Assembly: GCA_036583965.1 (NCBI GenBank)
Contig: JAZBQD010000019.1
Location: 1,479,650-1,543,649 of the forward strand
Source: Prunella strophiata
Lineage: Eukaryota; Chordata; Aves; Passeriformes; Prunellidae
DNA length: 64,000 nt
Direction of reading: 5' to 3'
The position numbers and the translations under genes are program-made. Positions 44,245 to 55,321 of this stretch are shown here, in pieces (the first letter of the stretch is position 1; each line of letters starts with the position of its first letter). Under the pieces are notes generated by a model, which saw only the letters and a list, made by a program, of their open reading frames with translations, did no database searches and was not told the DNA's origin.

Positions 44245-44502
44245 GGGACAGGAGCCAGGGAATGGCTGGGGCTGGGCCAGGGGGCGTTCAGGCTGGAGAT
44301 CAGGGAAAGGCTCTTCCCCAGAGGGTGCTGGCACTGCCCAGGCTGCCCAGGGAATGGGCACGGCCCCGAGGCTGCCAGAGCTCCAGGAGCTGCCAGGGAT
44401 GCCCAGGGTGGGATTGCTGGGGGTCTGGGCAGGGACAGGGGCTGGGATGATCCCTGTGGGTCCCTCCAGCTCAGGACATTTCATGATTTTGTGATTCTAA
44501 GA
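44245..44502 (+). mobile_element. CR1 LINE fragment, second subfamily, 3' end
   Basis: Contains GGCTCTTCCCCAGAGGGTGC, GGCTGCCAGAGCTCCAGG and ends TTTCATGATTTTGTGATTC, the CR1 octamer tail. Confidence 0.88.
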
Positions 44503-44715
44503 GAAAATACAGGAAATTTGGGCCGTGCACTGACTGGGCCACAGATCTACAACCCTCAGGAAAGCTGTGGGCACAACACACATGTGGGGTGGCGATCAGG
44601 GAATGCTTTAGTGCCCTTTGCTCATTGTAGTGTTTCTGTGCAGCTCTAGCTGCTGAGGCCCCCACTGTCCTGAGAGCCAGGGCAGGTGGCAGTGGGACTG
44701 GGGCTGCTGTGGGAC

Positions 44716-45017
44716 CTTTCCATGGCACCTGTCCATGGTACCTGTCCATGGTATCCATGGTGGCTCCTGTCCATGGTACCTGTCCATGGTATCCATGGTG
44801 GCACCTGTCCATGGTATCCATGGTGGCTCCTGTCCATGGCTCCTGTCCATGACACCTGTCCATGATATCCATGGTGGCACCTGTCCATGACACCTGTCCA
44901 TGGCTCCTGTCCATGATATCCATGGTGGCTCCTGTCCATGGCTCCTGTCCATGGCTCCTGTCCATGGTATCAATGGTGGCTCCTGTCCATGGTACCTGTC
45001 CATGGTATCCCTGGTGG
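44716..45017. repeat. Minisatellite I, CTGTCCATGG-based
   Basis: About 20 copies of a 14-18 bp unit, CTGTCCATGGTACC, CTGTCCATGGCTCC or GTATCCATGGTGGCTCC. CCATGG (NcoI) occurs in nearly every unit. Confidence 0.95.
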
Positions 45018-45524
45018 CACAAGCTCTGGGCCCAGGTGCAGGAGAACCCTGGTCCCTCTGATCCCAGTGGATATTTGCACAGCATTTCCCATGGGTGCCA
45101 CCTGTGCCAGGCTCCCCATGCAGGAGCAGCAGCTCCCACGTCCTGCACCCCCTCCTGGGGTACCACCCAGCCAGGGCCTGCCTGTGCTTGGGGCTGTAGT
45201 GATCTGCAGGGTGATGGAACCCCTCAGACAGCCCAGGGAGGGGCTGGGGGCTCTGGGCTCCAAGAGCAGTCAGTGCTGTTGGTGCCAGCAGCACCAGCTG
45301 CTGCTGCCCAGCACTGACAGATGAGGATGTGAGGAGTTCCTGGGATGACAAATGGACCAAAGATAAAAATCTGGGTGAGAGAACTGTTCAGTTCTGCTAG
45401 GGAAACCCTCGAGCTGAGCTGCTCTGTGCTGAGGGATCTGGGCAGGGTCTGCCCAGGCTTGGGGGGCTCTGGGGACACTGCTGCTGCTGCTTTTGGTCTG
45501 TGGGGTCTCAGTGAGCAGAGCCTG
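45018..45524. other. Single-copy DNA
   Basis: GC-rich unique sequence between arrays I and J. No gene. Confidence 0.4.
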
Positions 45525-47655
45525 TCCTGACCCCCGAGCAGGATCCTGACCCCAGAGCCCATCCTGACCCCAGAGCCCATCCTGACCCCAGAGCATTCCC
45601 CTGACCCCAGAGCAGGATCCTGACCCCAGAGCATCCCCCTGACCCCTGAGCAGGATCCTGACCCCAGAGCATCCCCCTGACCCCAGAGCCCATCCCGACC
45701 CCAGAGCCCATCCTGACCCCAGAGCCCATCCTGACCCCAGAGCCCATCCTGATCCCAGAGCCCATCCTGACCCCAGAGCAGGATCCTGACCCCAGAGCCC
45801 ATCCTGACCCCAGAGCATCCCCCTGACCCCAGAGCAGGATCCTGACCCCAGAGCCCATCCTGACCCCAGAGCCCATCCTGACCCCAGAGGCCATCCTGAC
45901 CCCAGAGCCCATCCTGACCCCAGAGCCCATCCTGACCCCAGAGCAGGATCCTGACCCCAGAGCCCATCCTGAGCCCAGAGCCCATCCTGACCCCAGAGCC
46001 ATCCTGACCCCAGAGCAGGATCCTGACCCCAGAGCCCATCCTGAGCCCAGAGCCCATCCTGACCCCAGAGCCCATCCTGAGCCCAGAGCCCATCCTGACC
46101 CCAGAGCCCATCCGACCCCAGAGCCCATCCTGAACCCCAGAGCAGGATCCTGACCCCAGAGCCATCCTGACCCCAGAGCAGGATCCTGACCCCAGAGCCC
46201 ATCCTGAGCCCAGAGCCCATCCTGACCCCAAGAGCCCATCCTGACCCCAAGAGCCCATCCTGAGCCCAGAGCAGGATCCTGACCCCAGAGCCCATCCTGA
46301 CCCCAGAGCAGGATCCTGACCCCAGAGCATCCCCCTGACCCCAGAGCCCCTCCTGACCCCAGAGCCCATCCTGACCCCCGAGCATCCCCCTGACCCCAGA
46401 GCCCATCCTGACCCCAGAGCCCATCCTGACCCCAGAGCCCATCCTGACCCCCGAGCACCATCCTGACCCCAGAGCAGGATCCTGACCCCAGAGCCCATCC
46501 TGACCCCAGAGCCCATCCTGACCCCAGAGCCCATCCTGACCCCAGAGCCCATCCTGAGCCCAGAGCCCATCCTGACCCCAGAGCAGGATCCTGACCCCAG
46601 AGCCCATCCTGACCCCAGAGCCCATCCTGACCCCAGAGCATCCCCCTGACCCCAGAGCCATCCTGACCCCAGAGCATCCCCCTGACCCCAGAGCCCATCC
46701 TGACCCCAGAGCATCCCCCTGAGCCCAGAGCAGGATCCTGACCCCAGAGCCCATCTGACCCCAGAGCATCCCCCTGACCCCAGAGCAGGATCCTGACCCC
46801 AGAGCAGGATCCTGACCCCAGAGCATCCCCCTGACCCCAGAGCCCATCCTGACCCCTGAGCAGGATCCTGACCCCAGAGCATCCCCCTGACCCCAGAGCC
46901 ATCCTGACCCCAGAGGCCCATCCTGACCCCTGAGCAGGATCCTGACCCCAGAGCAGGATCCTGACCCCATAGCCCATCCTGACCCCATAGCCCATCCTGA
47001 CCCCAGAGCCCATCCTGAGCCCAGAGCAGGATCCTGACCCCAGAGCATCCCCCTGAGCCCAGAGCAGGATCCTGACCCCAGAGCCCATCCTGAGCCCAGA
47101 GCCCATCCTGAGCCCAGAGCAGGATCCTGACCCCAGAGCATCCCCCTGACCCCAGAGCCCATCCTGACCCCAGAGCAGGATCCTGACCCCAGAGCAGGAT
47201 CCTGACCCCAGAGGCCCATCCTGACCCCTGAGCAGGATCCTGACCCCAGAGCCATCCTGACCCCAGAGCAGGATCCTGACCCCAGAGGCCCATCCTGACC
47301 CCTGAGCAGGATCCTGACCCCAGAGCAGGATCCTGACCCCAGAGCAGGATCCTGACCCCAGAGCCCATCCTGAGCCCAGAGCAGGATCCTGACCCCAGAG
47401 CAGGATCCTGACCCCAGAGCCCATCCTGAGCCCAGAGCCCATCCTGACCCCAGAGCATCCCCCTGCCCCAGAGCCATCCTGACCCCAGAGCAAGGATCCT
47501 GACCCCAGAGGCCCATCCTGACCCCAGAGCATCATCCTGACCCAGAGCCATCCTGACCCCTGGACCATACAGACCCAGAGCCCACTGACCCCAAGAGCCA
47601 TCCCTGCCCCCAGAGGCCCATCCTGACCCCAGAGCATCCCCCTGAGGCCCAGAGC
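45525..47655. repeat. Minisatellite J, 18/19-bp modular array, 2.1 kb
   Basis: Backbone CCTGACCCCAGAG followed by one of three inserts: CCCAT (18 bp), CAGGAT (19 bp) or CATCCCC (19 bp); minor CTGAGCCCAGAG and GAGGCCCAT forms. The three modules follow each other in no fixed order. The minus strand is open in several frames for over 700 codons (ALGSGSCSGVRM-type), a repeat artefact. Copies decay at the right end after about 47450. Confidence 0.97.
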
Positions 47656-48114
47656 AGCACTGTGTGGGTGTCCCCTCTCCAGAGCAGCTCAGGGCAGTGC
47701 TGGCAGTGCCCTTGCAGGTGTGACACTGGGAGGTGACCAGGGGATCAGAGTGGCTCCGGGCTGTTTGTGGTGAGTGTTGATCACACGTTAATTAATTATT
47801 AGTGCTGAGCTCAGGGGCTCGTTAGCCCATGCAGCACTGCAGGGGCTCCCCTGGGAGCAGTGCACCCTGATCTTGCAGCCCAGCCCCAGGTGTGGAGTGG
47901 GGTGCCCGGGCTGCCCTGGTACAAAACCCCAGCCCAGCAGGGCACTGGGGCAGGGCTGTGGGGCCAGCTGTGGGGATGGCCCAGTGCTCGGGGCAGCCTG
48001 GGGTCAGCTGGGCCTGCTGGAGGGTGGCACTGGGACCTGGGGGGCCTCAGCCAGCCTGGGTGGTGCTGGCTGGAGAAGGGGCAGTCAGGGCTGGCTGCCA
48101 CCATGGGGCAGAGC
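47656..48114. other. Single-copy DNA
   Basis: Unique GC-rich sequence, nothing recognised. Confidence 0.4.
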
Positions 48115-48268
48115 TTCCCCTGCCCTTCCCCTGCCCTTCCCTCTGTCCTTCCCCTGCCCTTCCCCTTCCCTTCTCTCTGTCCTTCCCCTGCCCTTCTCTG
48201 CCCTTCCTTTCCCTCTGCCCACCCCTCCCCTTCTCCTGCCCTTCCCTGCCCTTCCCCTGCCCTTCCCC
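48115..48268. repeat. Polypyrimidine tract (CCCTTCCCCTG-type)
   Basis: Tandem CCCTTCCCCTG/CCCTTCCCTG words, almost all C and T on the plus strand apart from G in CTGCC. Confidence 0.88.
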
Positions 48269-49163
48269 TGGTCAGGTGCCCCCAGACCCCACCCAGGCTG
48301 TGTGCTGAGCCCTCAGGACATGGGTTCTCCTGGTGATCTGGACACTGCAGGGGGTTTTCTCAATCAAAACCATTATTCCATGTTGAAATAAAATGAATGC
48401 TCCATTGTTTCCTATCAGACTTCACTGAGGCCAGTGGCTGGTTGACAGCAGGTGACTAAAACATGAGAAGTGGTGTTTGAATAGGGTGGTGCCTCCTCTG
48501 GCTGTTCCCAGCTTTCAGCAGTTCCTCCACAGGGATTTCTCTGCTGCTGGATTTAATGGTGGTGGCCTTGCACAAATATCCCCAAATTACTTTTGAATCC
48601 CTCTATCTGCACCATCTGACAGCAGCGATTTCATTATGCATCAGCTGAAAATGCATTTGATTTGTACTAAACTTCTTTGAAGATCTTTCTGCTATTTAAT
48701 CTCCTTGAGAGTGGAAGACAACCGGAATATTGAGGTCATGGAAGAGTGGGAGAGCAAAGAGAAATGTGGTCCTGGAAGAGCAGGTGGGTGGGAGCTGTGC
48801 CTTTTCCCTTAAATCAAGTGCAGGAGAAGCTTTCCAGCCCGACTCTGGAGGATTTCCAGGCAGCACAGTAGCTATTTTTATTAAACTGTTTTCCTGAACA
48901 GCTGCCTACTCAGGAGTGTCCCTCTGCATTTACTTTCTGTCTCAATATTCCTTTGGTAATAGAACACAGTCATTTAGGCTGGGATAAAAAAGGGAATTAA
49001 AATACCTAACATATCCACAGGGCTGGCTTTTCCCGGTGCTTTGCTGCTGTGGGGAGTTGAGTTTAACTCCTAATTACATGGTAGGGTTTGCAGCCTCGGC
49101 ACTGTTGGTGCTTTTTAGTAAATTCTAAATGGCAATTCTTAAACAAGGCTCTGGAGCTGCTTT
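48269..49163. other. Single-copy AT-rich DNA, conserved-looking
   Basis: Non-repetitive. The stretch 48590-48760 (ATCTGACAGCAGCGATTTC, AAATGCATTTGATTTG) looks like conserved non-coding sequence. No open frame of note. Confidence 0.35.
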
Positions 49164-49369
49164 GGGAGAGAAGGAGAGGAGAGGAGAGGAGAGGAGAGGA
49201 GAGGAGAGAACGAGAAAGAGAAGAGAAGAGAAGAGAAGAGAAGAGAAGAGAAGAGAAGAGAAGAGAAGAGAGAGAAGAGAAGAGAAGAGAAGAGAAGAGA
49301 AGAGAAGAGAAGAGAAGAGAAGAGAAGAGAAGAGAAGAGAAGAGAAGAGAAGAGAAGAGAAGAGAGAAA
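49164..49369. repeat. (GAGAA)n / (GAGGA)n polypurine array
   Basis: Plus strand GGAGA units at the left change to GAAGA units, one C near 49210, otherwise all purine. Mirror-symmetric in places. Confidence 0.95.
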
Positions 49370-49605
49370 TGTGTCCTTGTCCCCAGTCCCTCTCCAGCTC
49401 TCCTGGAGCCCCTTCAGGCCCTGCCAGGGGCTCTGAGCTCTCCCTGGAGCCTTTTCCTCTCCAGGGGAACATTCCCAGCTCTGCCAGCCTGGCTTCAGAG
49501 CAGAGGGGCTCCACTGGAGAATCTCCATGGTCTCCTCTGGATTTGCTCCAGCAGCTCCAGGTCCTCCCTGTGCTGAGCACCCCAGACCTGGGCACTCAAA
49601 TTGAT
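49370..49605 (-). mobile_element. CR1 LINE fragment, more 5' section of the 3' UTR
   Basis: Reversed CCCTCTCCAGCTCTCCTGGA, CTCCAGGGGAACATTCCC, and CCTCCCTGTGCTGAGCACCC: the CR1 region upstream of the common 3' fragments. The 3' end is absent and the purine array sits exactly at the break. Confidence 0.85.
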
Positions 49606-49618
49606 CAATTACCCATTA

Positions 49619-49619
49619 G

Positions 49620-49652
<33 letters not shown>

Positions 49653-49670
49653 AAAAGAAAAAAAAAAGTC
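49619..49670. repeat. Poly(A) tract
   Basis: About 31 A followed by GAAAAAGAAAAAAAAG. Confidence 0.95.
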
Positions 49671-49679
49671 TAAAATACC

Positions 49680-49745
49680 TATTAAATGGTTGGGCTTGAT
49701 GATCTTGGATGCTTTTCCAAGCTAGGTAGTTTGTGATTATTCCCT
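49680..49745 (+). mobile_element. CR1-like tail
   Basis: AATGGTTGGGCTTGATGATC then TTTTCCAAGCTAGGTAG resembles the CR1 3' end in another subfamily. Confidence 0.5.
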
Positions 49746-50351
49746 TCAGCAGCAGACACAGCCATGGAGAGCAGGACTGCAGGGTTGTGGGAATCAGAAA
49801 GACAGAAATCTTCACAGGCTCAGGAGGGTTTGAGTTACAGCCTTAGAAGAAGCCCAGACTGATGTGAAAGCAAGGTACACAGACCCTGAACAGAGAAATC
49901 AGAAACCTGTGTTTCTACAGTTATCAGTAAGAATATGCCCTAGGTAAGGAAGGAACTGTATCAGATTAGATGATGAAGGGTTTTATAGAGCAGTAATGTG
50001 ATTGTATAGAATGAGCTGAGAGTTCAGATATTGTAGTAGAGACATGTATGTGTACAGCTAATCAGACTTGATTGGGCACAAGTACCCACCCTGCAGTAGA
50101 AAGAAGTAAAGGTGGCAGGTTAGAAAAGCAAAATGAGCTCTGTGGCATCAGCCTGTTGGGTCAGAAAGTTCTACATTGCCTTGTAACCAAGAGCCTGGGG
50201 CCACCTTGGACTATGGCCAGCTGCTTGCTGTCTTACAGACCTGTGAGATAACTGCTGATATCTGAGCAAGAATCTGCTCTCAGCCTGCTCCTGGTCCTGT
50301 CCCTCTGACTGGTGCAAGGACAGCCACACAGCGTGGCACACCAAGAGACAC
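49746..50351 (+). mobile_element. Possible LTR/ERV remnant
   Basis: Shares an 18-mer (49950-49967) and adjoining sequence with 19646-19663. Overall AG-rich, ends before the family A LTR. No termini or target duplications identified. Confidence 0.35.
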
Positions 50352-50357
50352 CTCAGC

Positions 50358-50653
50358 TGTCACTGCAGGACACAACACGACACAGACAGCAGCTCTTTGC
50401 AAGGTGTGAGGGAGTAAAAAGAGGAACGTTTATTGAATTCTGACTCCATTTATAGTTTTCTGAAATGCCAGTGTCATTGGAGGGTGACAGTGCCACCTCC
50501 TCAATGCCACTGGACAACCCAACAGTCCATCAAGTTGCTCATCCCCCATAGAGGAAGACAAAACAAGTTATTTATAAAAAGTGTGTGAGAAAGTTCTGCA
50601 CAAGAATGTAAACATCAGAAGGCTTTAGAGAAACTTAAAAAATCAGGGTGACA
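50358..50653 (-). mobile_element. Solo LTR family A, complete
   Basis: Minus-strand copy, 296 bp: reversed AATAAA (TTTATTGAATTC, about 50429) and TATA (CATTTATAGTT, about 50448). Flanking 6-mers CTCAGC and CTCACC match at five of six positions. Confidence 0.87.
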
Positions 50654-51204
50654 CTCACCCATTTCTGTGTCTCCTGGGGCTGTGGGCAGGGCAGGGTCCC
50701 AGCTGGGGCTGCAGAGGTGCCATCTCCCTGGGAATGGGCTGCCAGGCTGGTCTGGGATGGATGAGCTGCCCCCAGCCCTGGGCAGGGCTGAGCTGAGCCC
50801 ATCACTTTGTCAAGCCGAGCTCTGGCACTTTGTCCCTTTCTCTTCAGTAATTCCTGCCAAGTTTCCAGCTTAGCTCTGGGCAGAAGAGAGCTCCATCCAT
50901 CAGAGCAGGGCACTGCTGAGCCTGGGCAGGGCACACAGAGGGAGCTGTCAGCACTCATCAAGGCCTGGGAGAGCCAGGGGATCCCTGCAGAGCTGGAACT
51001 GGGAGCAGAGCAGAGACATGGAGCAGTGTAACAGCACACAGACACTGGGGGGCATCTTGGCAGAGTCAAAGGCTCCCAAAATTCAGGGTAGTGCTCCCCA
51101 AAACCTCTGCAGAACTGCAGCTTGCTCTGTGGGGTGTGCACACAGTGACAAAGCATTTTTTTAGGAATTACTAATTTTACTGACTGTCAAACTAATTTTC
51201 AGAA
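50654..51204. other. Single-copy DNA
   Basis: GC-rich unique sequence with short open frames. No recognised gene. Confidence 0.4.
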
Positions 51205-51402
51205 CCCCCCCAGTGCCACCCCTGCCATGGCAGGGACACCTCCCACTGTCCCAGGCTGCTCCAGCCCCAGTGTCCAGCCTGGCCTTGGGCACTGCCAGGG
51301 ATCCAGGGGCAGCCACAGCTGCTCTGGCAATTCCAGCCCAGCCAGCAATTCCCAATTCCCAATCTCCTATTAAATCTCCCCTCCTTCAGCTTAAAGCAGG
51401 AA
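51205..51402 (-). mobile_element. CR1 LINE fragment
   Basis: CCCCCCAGTGCCACCCCTGC to CTATTAAATCTCCCCTCC and TTCAGCTTAAAGC. The tail octamers are lost. Confidence 0.9.
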
Positions 51403-52439
51403 GTTCTGTGGATTCCTCAGCAAGAACAGAGGTGTTTTGTAAAATTCAGAGGGTAAATATGGCTGAGATTCTGATGGAGAAAGCCCCAGGCCTTTAGAGG
51501 AACCCTTGGCCAATTAAAGGTGCTGTTTCTATAAAATGCCATTATAACAGAGCAGGTGGCACTGGGAATGTGGTGCCACCAGCTGCAGCTGCACACAGGG
51601 GATGCACAGTGCAAACTGTGCTGCTCAGTATTTACAGTCCCAGAATTGGGAGCCTCTGCTTTGGAATGAGCTTTATCCTGGGAAGGTTCTCCAGGACTGG
51701 AGCCATAATAGGATCATTTATAACACTGTGATTTTAAGCAATATTCTTCACTGGTACCAAGAGCAAGAAATCATGGAGTTTTTCCTTGCCAATATTAATC
51801 CTAATTTTAAATGTTTGCAAGTTGAGCCGATAAGAAAATGGACAGGGAGATTTGGGAAGAAAAATAAAGGGTGAACTTTTTGGGGACTTTATTCTGTCCT
51901 GCAAATAAAGGCCTGGCTGTGTGCCCAGAGCTGGCCCACACTGAGCCCAGCACCCAGCACTTCCCAGCTGGTAATTTAGGTTTTGCTTTATCCCAAGGAA
52001 GATTAAAGGCTCCTGTAAAGTGCAAACCATCAGCCTGAAATATCACCATGGACTGTATTTTCAGGGCTTTTATATATTCTGCAAATAAACTGCTTCTGCA
52101 GCAGGGAGAGGAGAATAAAGGGGGTGCAATGTAGGTCAGGACAGCAGGGAAGGGCTGCCAAGGTTAAGGAGGAGCAGCTCTTCATCTTCATCATCTTCAT
52201 CTTCCTCAGTGCTGGAACAGCCCTGGCTGGGGGCACCAAGGGCTGGGGGTGCCCCAGGGCTCCTGGGCTGGGCACAGGGGGAATTCTGCAAGGACAGAGA
52301 GATGAAGGAAAATGAACTCCTGGCTGTGGAACCCTGGTCCCAGCATGCAGCCTTCTGGAGGAGATAATGAGGAGATAAACCACCTGTGCTTCCCCAGCCC
52401 CTCACTGCTGGGGACAGGGGGACACTGCCCTGCTGAGGG
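51403..52439. other. Single-copy DNA
   Basis: Unique sequence including a (CATCTT)n-like patch at 52182-52206. No supported gene. Confidence 0.4.
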
Positions 52440-52712
52440 GTGGGGACAAGGACAGAGGGACAGGACACAGGGAATGGCTCCCAGTGCCAGAGGGCAGGGA
52501 TGGGTGGGATCTTGGCAATTGGGAATTCCTGGCTGGGCTGGAATTGCCAGAGCAGCTGTGGCTGCCCCTGGATCCCTGGCAGTGCCCAAGGCCAGGCTGG
52601 ACACTGGGGCTGGAGCAGGCTGGGACAGTGGGAGCTGTCCCTGCCATGGCAGGGGTGGCACTGGGGGGGATTTGAGGTCCTTTCCAACCCAAACCAGTCT
52701 GGAATTCTCAGG
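52440..52712 (+). mobile_element. CR1 LINE fragment, 3' end
   Basis: Extends from GTGGGGACAAGGACAGAG to CCAACCCAAACCAGTCTGG, one of the longer copies. Confidence 0.92.
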
Positions 52713-52969
52713 AGACAGCCTGGGGCAGTTCCCCCTGGCAGGGGCAGCAGGGGAGGCTCTGGGGGAGCTGCTGAGGCTTCTCTCTGGCAATAATTCAAGC
52801 AGAAAATTTCTAGATTGGCTAAATTGATTCAAAAAGTTGTAATCTATTTAAATGATAATTTCTACAAGAAATGTGCTTTAAAATGAAAGAAAACCCACTT
52901 TGACAGAAACTCTGAGCAGTGGAAGATAAACTCAGGCAATTTTATTTTTCTAAAAGCTTCAATATATTA
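52713..52969. other. Single-copy DNA
   Basis: Short unique stretch, AT-rich at the right end. Confidence 0.4.
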
Positions 52970-53155
52970 TAGAATCCCAGACTGGTTTGGGTTGGGAAGA
53001 ACATCAAATTCCATCGAGGGCCCTCTCTGCCATGGCAGGGACACCTTCCACTGTGCCAGGCTGCTCCAGCCCCAGTGTCCAGCCTGGCCTTGGGCACTGC
53101 CAGGGATCCAGGGGCAGCCACAGCTGCTCTGGGCACCCTATTCCAGGGCCTCACT
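52970..53155 (-). mobile_element. CR1 LINE fragment, 3' end
   Basis: Reversed tail TTATAGAATCCCAGACTGG then the CTGGCCTTGGGCACTGCCAG block to CCTATTCCAGGGCCTC. Confidence 0.92.
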
Positions 53156-53851
53156 GTATTTTATTTCATTATCAACAATTAACATTTAATTTATTCAAAA
53201 TGCATTTACTAAATCTTTCCTTTTTGTTGTCTGAGTTCTGTTAAATAAAATGCTGATGGAGATGAGTAATGAGTTGTCTTTGCTTGTCCTGGTAATGATC
53301 ATTATTTTCCACTTGAAATTAAATTACATTTAAATTTTGGTAATAAACAGCTGAGTAGTAATGAATGCTACACCATTATCTTAATATTCTGCAATTTATC
53401 ACCTCTGAAAACAGATAAATCAGTCTGCTAAGGACAGCCAGTGGAATGGCAGGTCACAGACTACAGCCGAGCACTGATTTCTGTGCCATTAACTGTGCTC
53501 CGGTGTCACACGCCTATCACTGCCTTTAAAGGCAAGAACCCCCTCCCAATTGCTGAGAAACCCGAAATTCGGATTATTTTGCTTAGGACTTCCCTGCTGT
53601 TTAAAATGAAGCCCCTGAATGTGAGCGGGCCCGGAGGTGCTGCCCCATTGCTGTCGCAGCTGTCCCCTCACAGCCCTCCCTCTCTTCTTCCCGGGCTCCG
53701 TTCCTCCCAAATCCCGTGTCCGTGCAGGGGCAGCCCTGGGCAGGAGCAGCTCCTGGGGATGCTGAGGGCTCCTGTCCCCTCGGGGGGGATGGAGCCTTGG
53801 GGCACGGGCGGGATTTGGGGTGTGCCCGGCCGGGGGAGTCTGTCCTGCACT
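53156..53851. other. Single-copy AT-rich DNA, conserved-looking
   Basis: 53160-53640 is non-repetitive and AT-rich with retained CpGs (GCTCCGGTGTCACACGCC, GAAACCCGAAATTCGG). It resembles conserved non-coding sequence. No open frame or exon recognised. Confidence 0.4.
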
Positions 53852-54260
53852 GCGGGGACAGCGCGGGGACAGTGCGGGGAGAGCGGGGCACAGAGCCCGG
53901 GGACAGCGCGGGGACAGAGCCCGGGGACAGCGCGGGGACAGCGCGGGGACAGCGGGGCACAGAGCCCGGGGACAGCGCCCGGGGACAGCCCGGGGACAGC
54001 TCGGGGACAGCCCGGGGACAGCGCGGGGACAGCGCGGGGACAGCGGGGCACAGAGCCCGGGGACAGCCCGGGGACAGCCTGGGGACAGCGCGGGGACAGC
54101 GCGGGGACAGCCCGGGGACAGCGGGGACAGTGGGGCACAGAGCCCGGGGACAGCCCGGGGACAGCCCGGGGACAGCGGGGCACAGAGCCCGGGGACAGCG
54201 CGGGGACAGCGCGGGGACAGCCTGGGGACAGCCCGGGGACAGGGGGACACGGAGCCCGGG
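53852..54260. repeat. Minisatellite K, CpG-rich GGGGACAGC array
   Basis: GGGGACAGCGC, GGGGACAGCCC and GGGGCACAGAGCCC modules of 10-14 bp. Unlike nearly all other arrays here it is dense in CpG. Every module has a G4 run on the plus strand. Confidence 0.95.
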
Positions 54261-54273
54261 TGTCCCTGCGGGT

Positions 54274-54287
54274 GGGGGGGGGGGGGG
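54274..54287. repeat. G14 homopolymer
   Basis: Fourteen consecutive G bases between arrays K and L. Length is likely uncertain in the assembly. Confidence 0.95.
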
Positions 54288-54308
54288 ATCCTTTGCTGCA
54301 GGGTTCCC

Positions 54309-54925
54309 CCGGGATGCTCTGGGATCCTCTGGGATCAGGAGATGTTACTAAACATCACCCTGCAGGAAGGATCCCATCAGGAGACCCTGCTGCAGGGATC
54401 CTCCAGGACCCTTTGGGATTTTGGGATCAGGAGATGCTGTTAAACATCACCTCACAGGAAGGATCCCATCAGGATTTGCTGGGATTTTGGGATCAGGAGA
54501 TGCTGTCCAGCACCACCCCACAGGAAGGATCCCTTCAGAAGGCTCTGGGATTTGGGATCAGGAGATGCTGTTAAACATCACCCCACAGGAAGGATCCCTT
54601 CAGGATCCTTTGGGATTTTGGGATCAGGAGATGCTGTCCAGCATCACCTCACAGGAAGGATCCCATCAGAAGGCTCTGGGATTTTGGGATCAGGAGATGC
54701 TGTCCAGCATCACCCCACAGGAAGGATCCCTCCAGGATCCTCTGGGATTTTGGGATCAGGAGATGCTGTCCAGCATCACCCCATAGGAAGGATCCCATCA
54801 GGATCCTCTGGGATTTTGGGATCAGGAGATGCTGTTAAACATCACCCCACAGGAAGGATCCCATCAGGATCTGCTGGGATTTGGGATCAGGAGATGCTGT
54901 CCAGCACCACCCCAAGGGAAGGCCC
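54309..54925. repeat. Minisatellite L, 66-bp unit, about 9 copies
   Basis: Unit GGGATTTTGGGATCAGGAGA, TGCTGTCCAGCATCACCCCA, CAGGAAGGATCCCATCAGGA and TCCTCT. Alternative TGTTAAACATCACC and TGTCCAGCACC blocks alternate between copies. 66 bp is a multiple of 3, so a 22-residue repeat frame persists. No sign that it is translated. Confidence 0.95.
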
Positions 54926-55315
54926 CTGCCAGGGCCATCCCACTGGCTGATGCAGGCTCTTTTGGGCATCCTGCCCAGAGGGTGAGCCCTTGCCAGGACA
55001 ATCCCTTCTGGGGGAGCTGCAGGCCCAGCAGGTGCCAGGCTCAGAACTCTCTCCAGCAAACACTGCTGCACCAAGTTTCCAAAAGCTAACTTTTGGTTTA
55101 ATGGAGCTGTCCCCTCTCATCAATTTCATTCTAATCCTTGAGAGCACAGAACCTTTTAAGTCTAATGAAAAATGTTAATAAACCTTCATGCTGTGGAGAG
55201 GATTTTTCCCCTAATTCAGCAGGAGCTGTCAGCACCTTTCCCCACTCCCACCCTAACATGTCAATGTGCTGAGCTGCCTCCTGCTCTGCTGACTGATCCA
55301 CAGAGCCACCACAAG
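54926..55315. other. Single-copy DNA
   Basis: Unique sequence between array L and an LTR. No gene. Confidence 0.4.
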
Positions 55316-55321
55316 GGCTTC

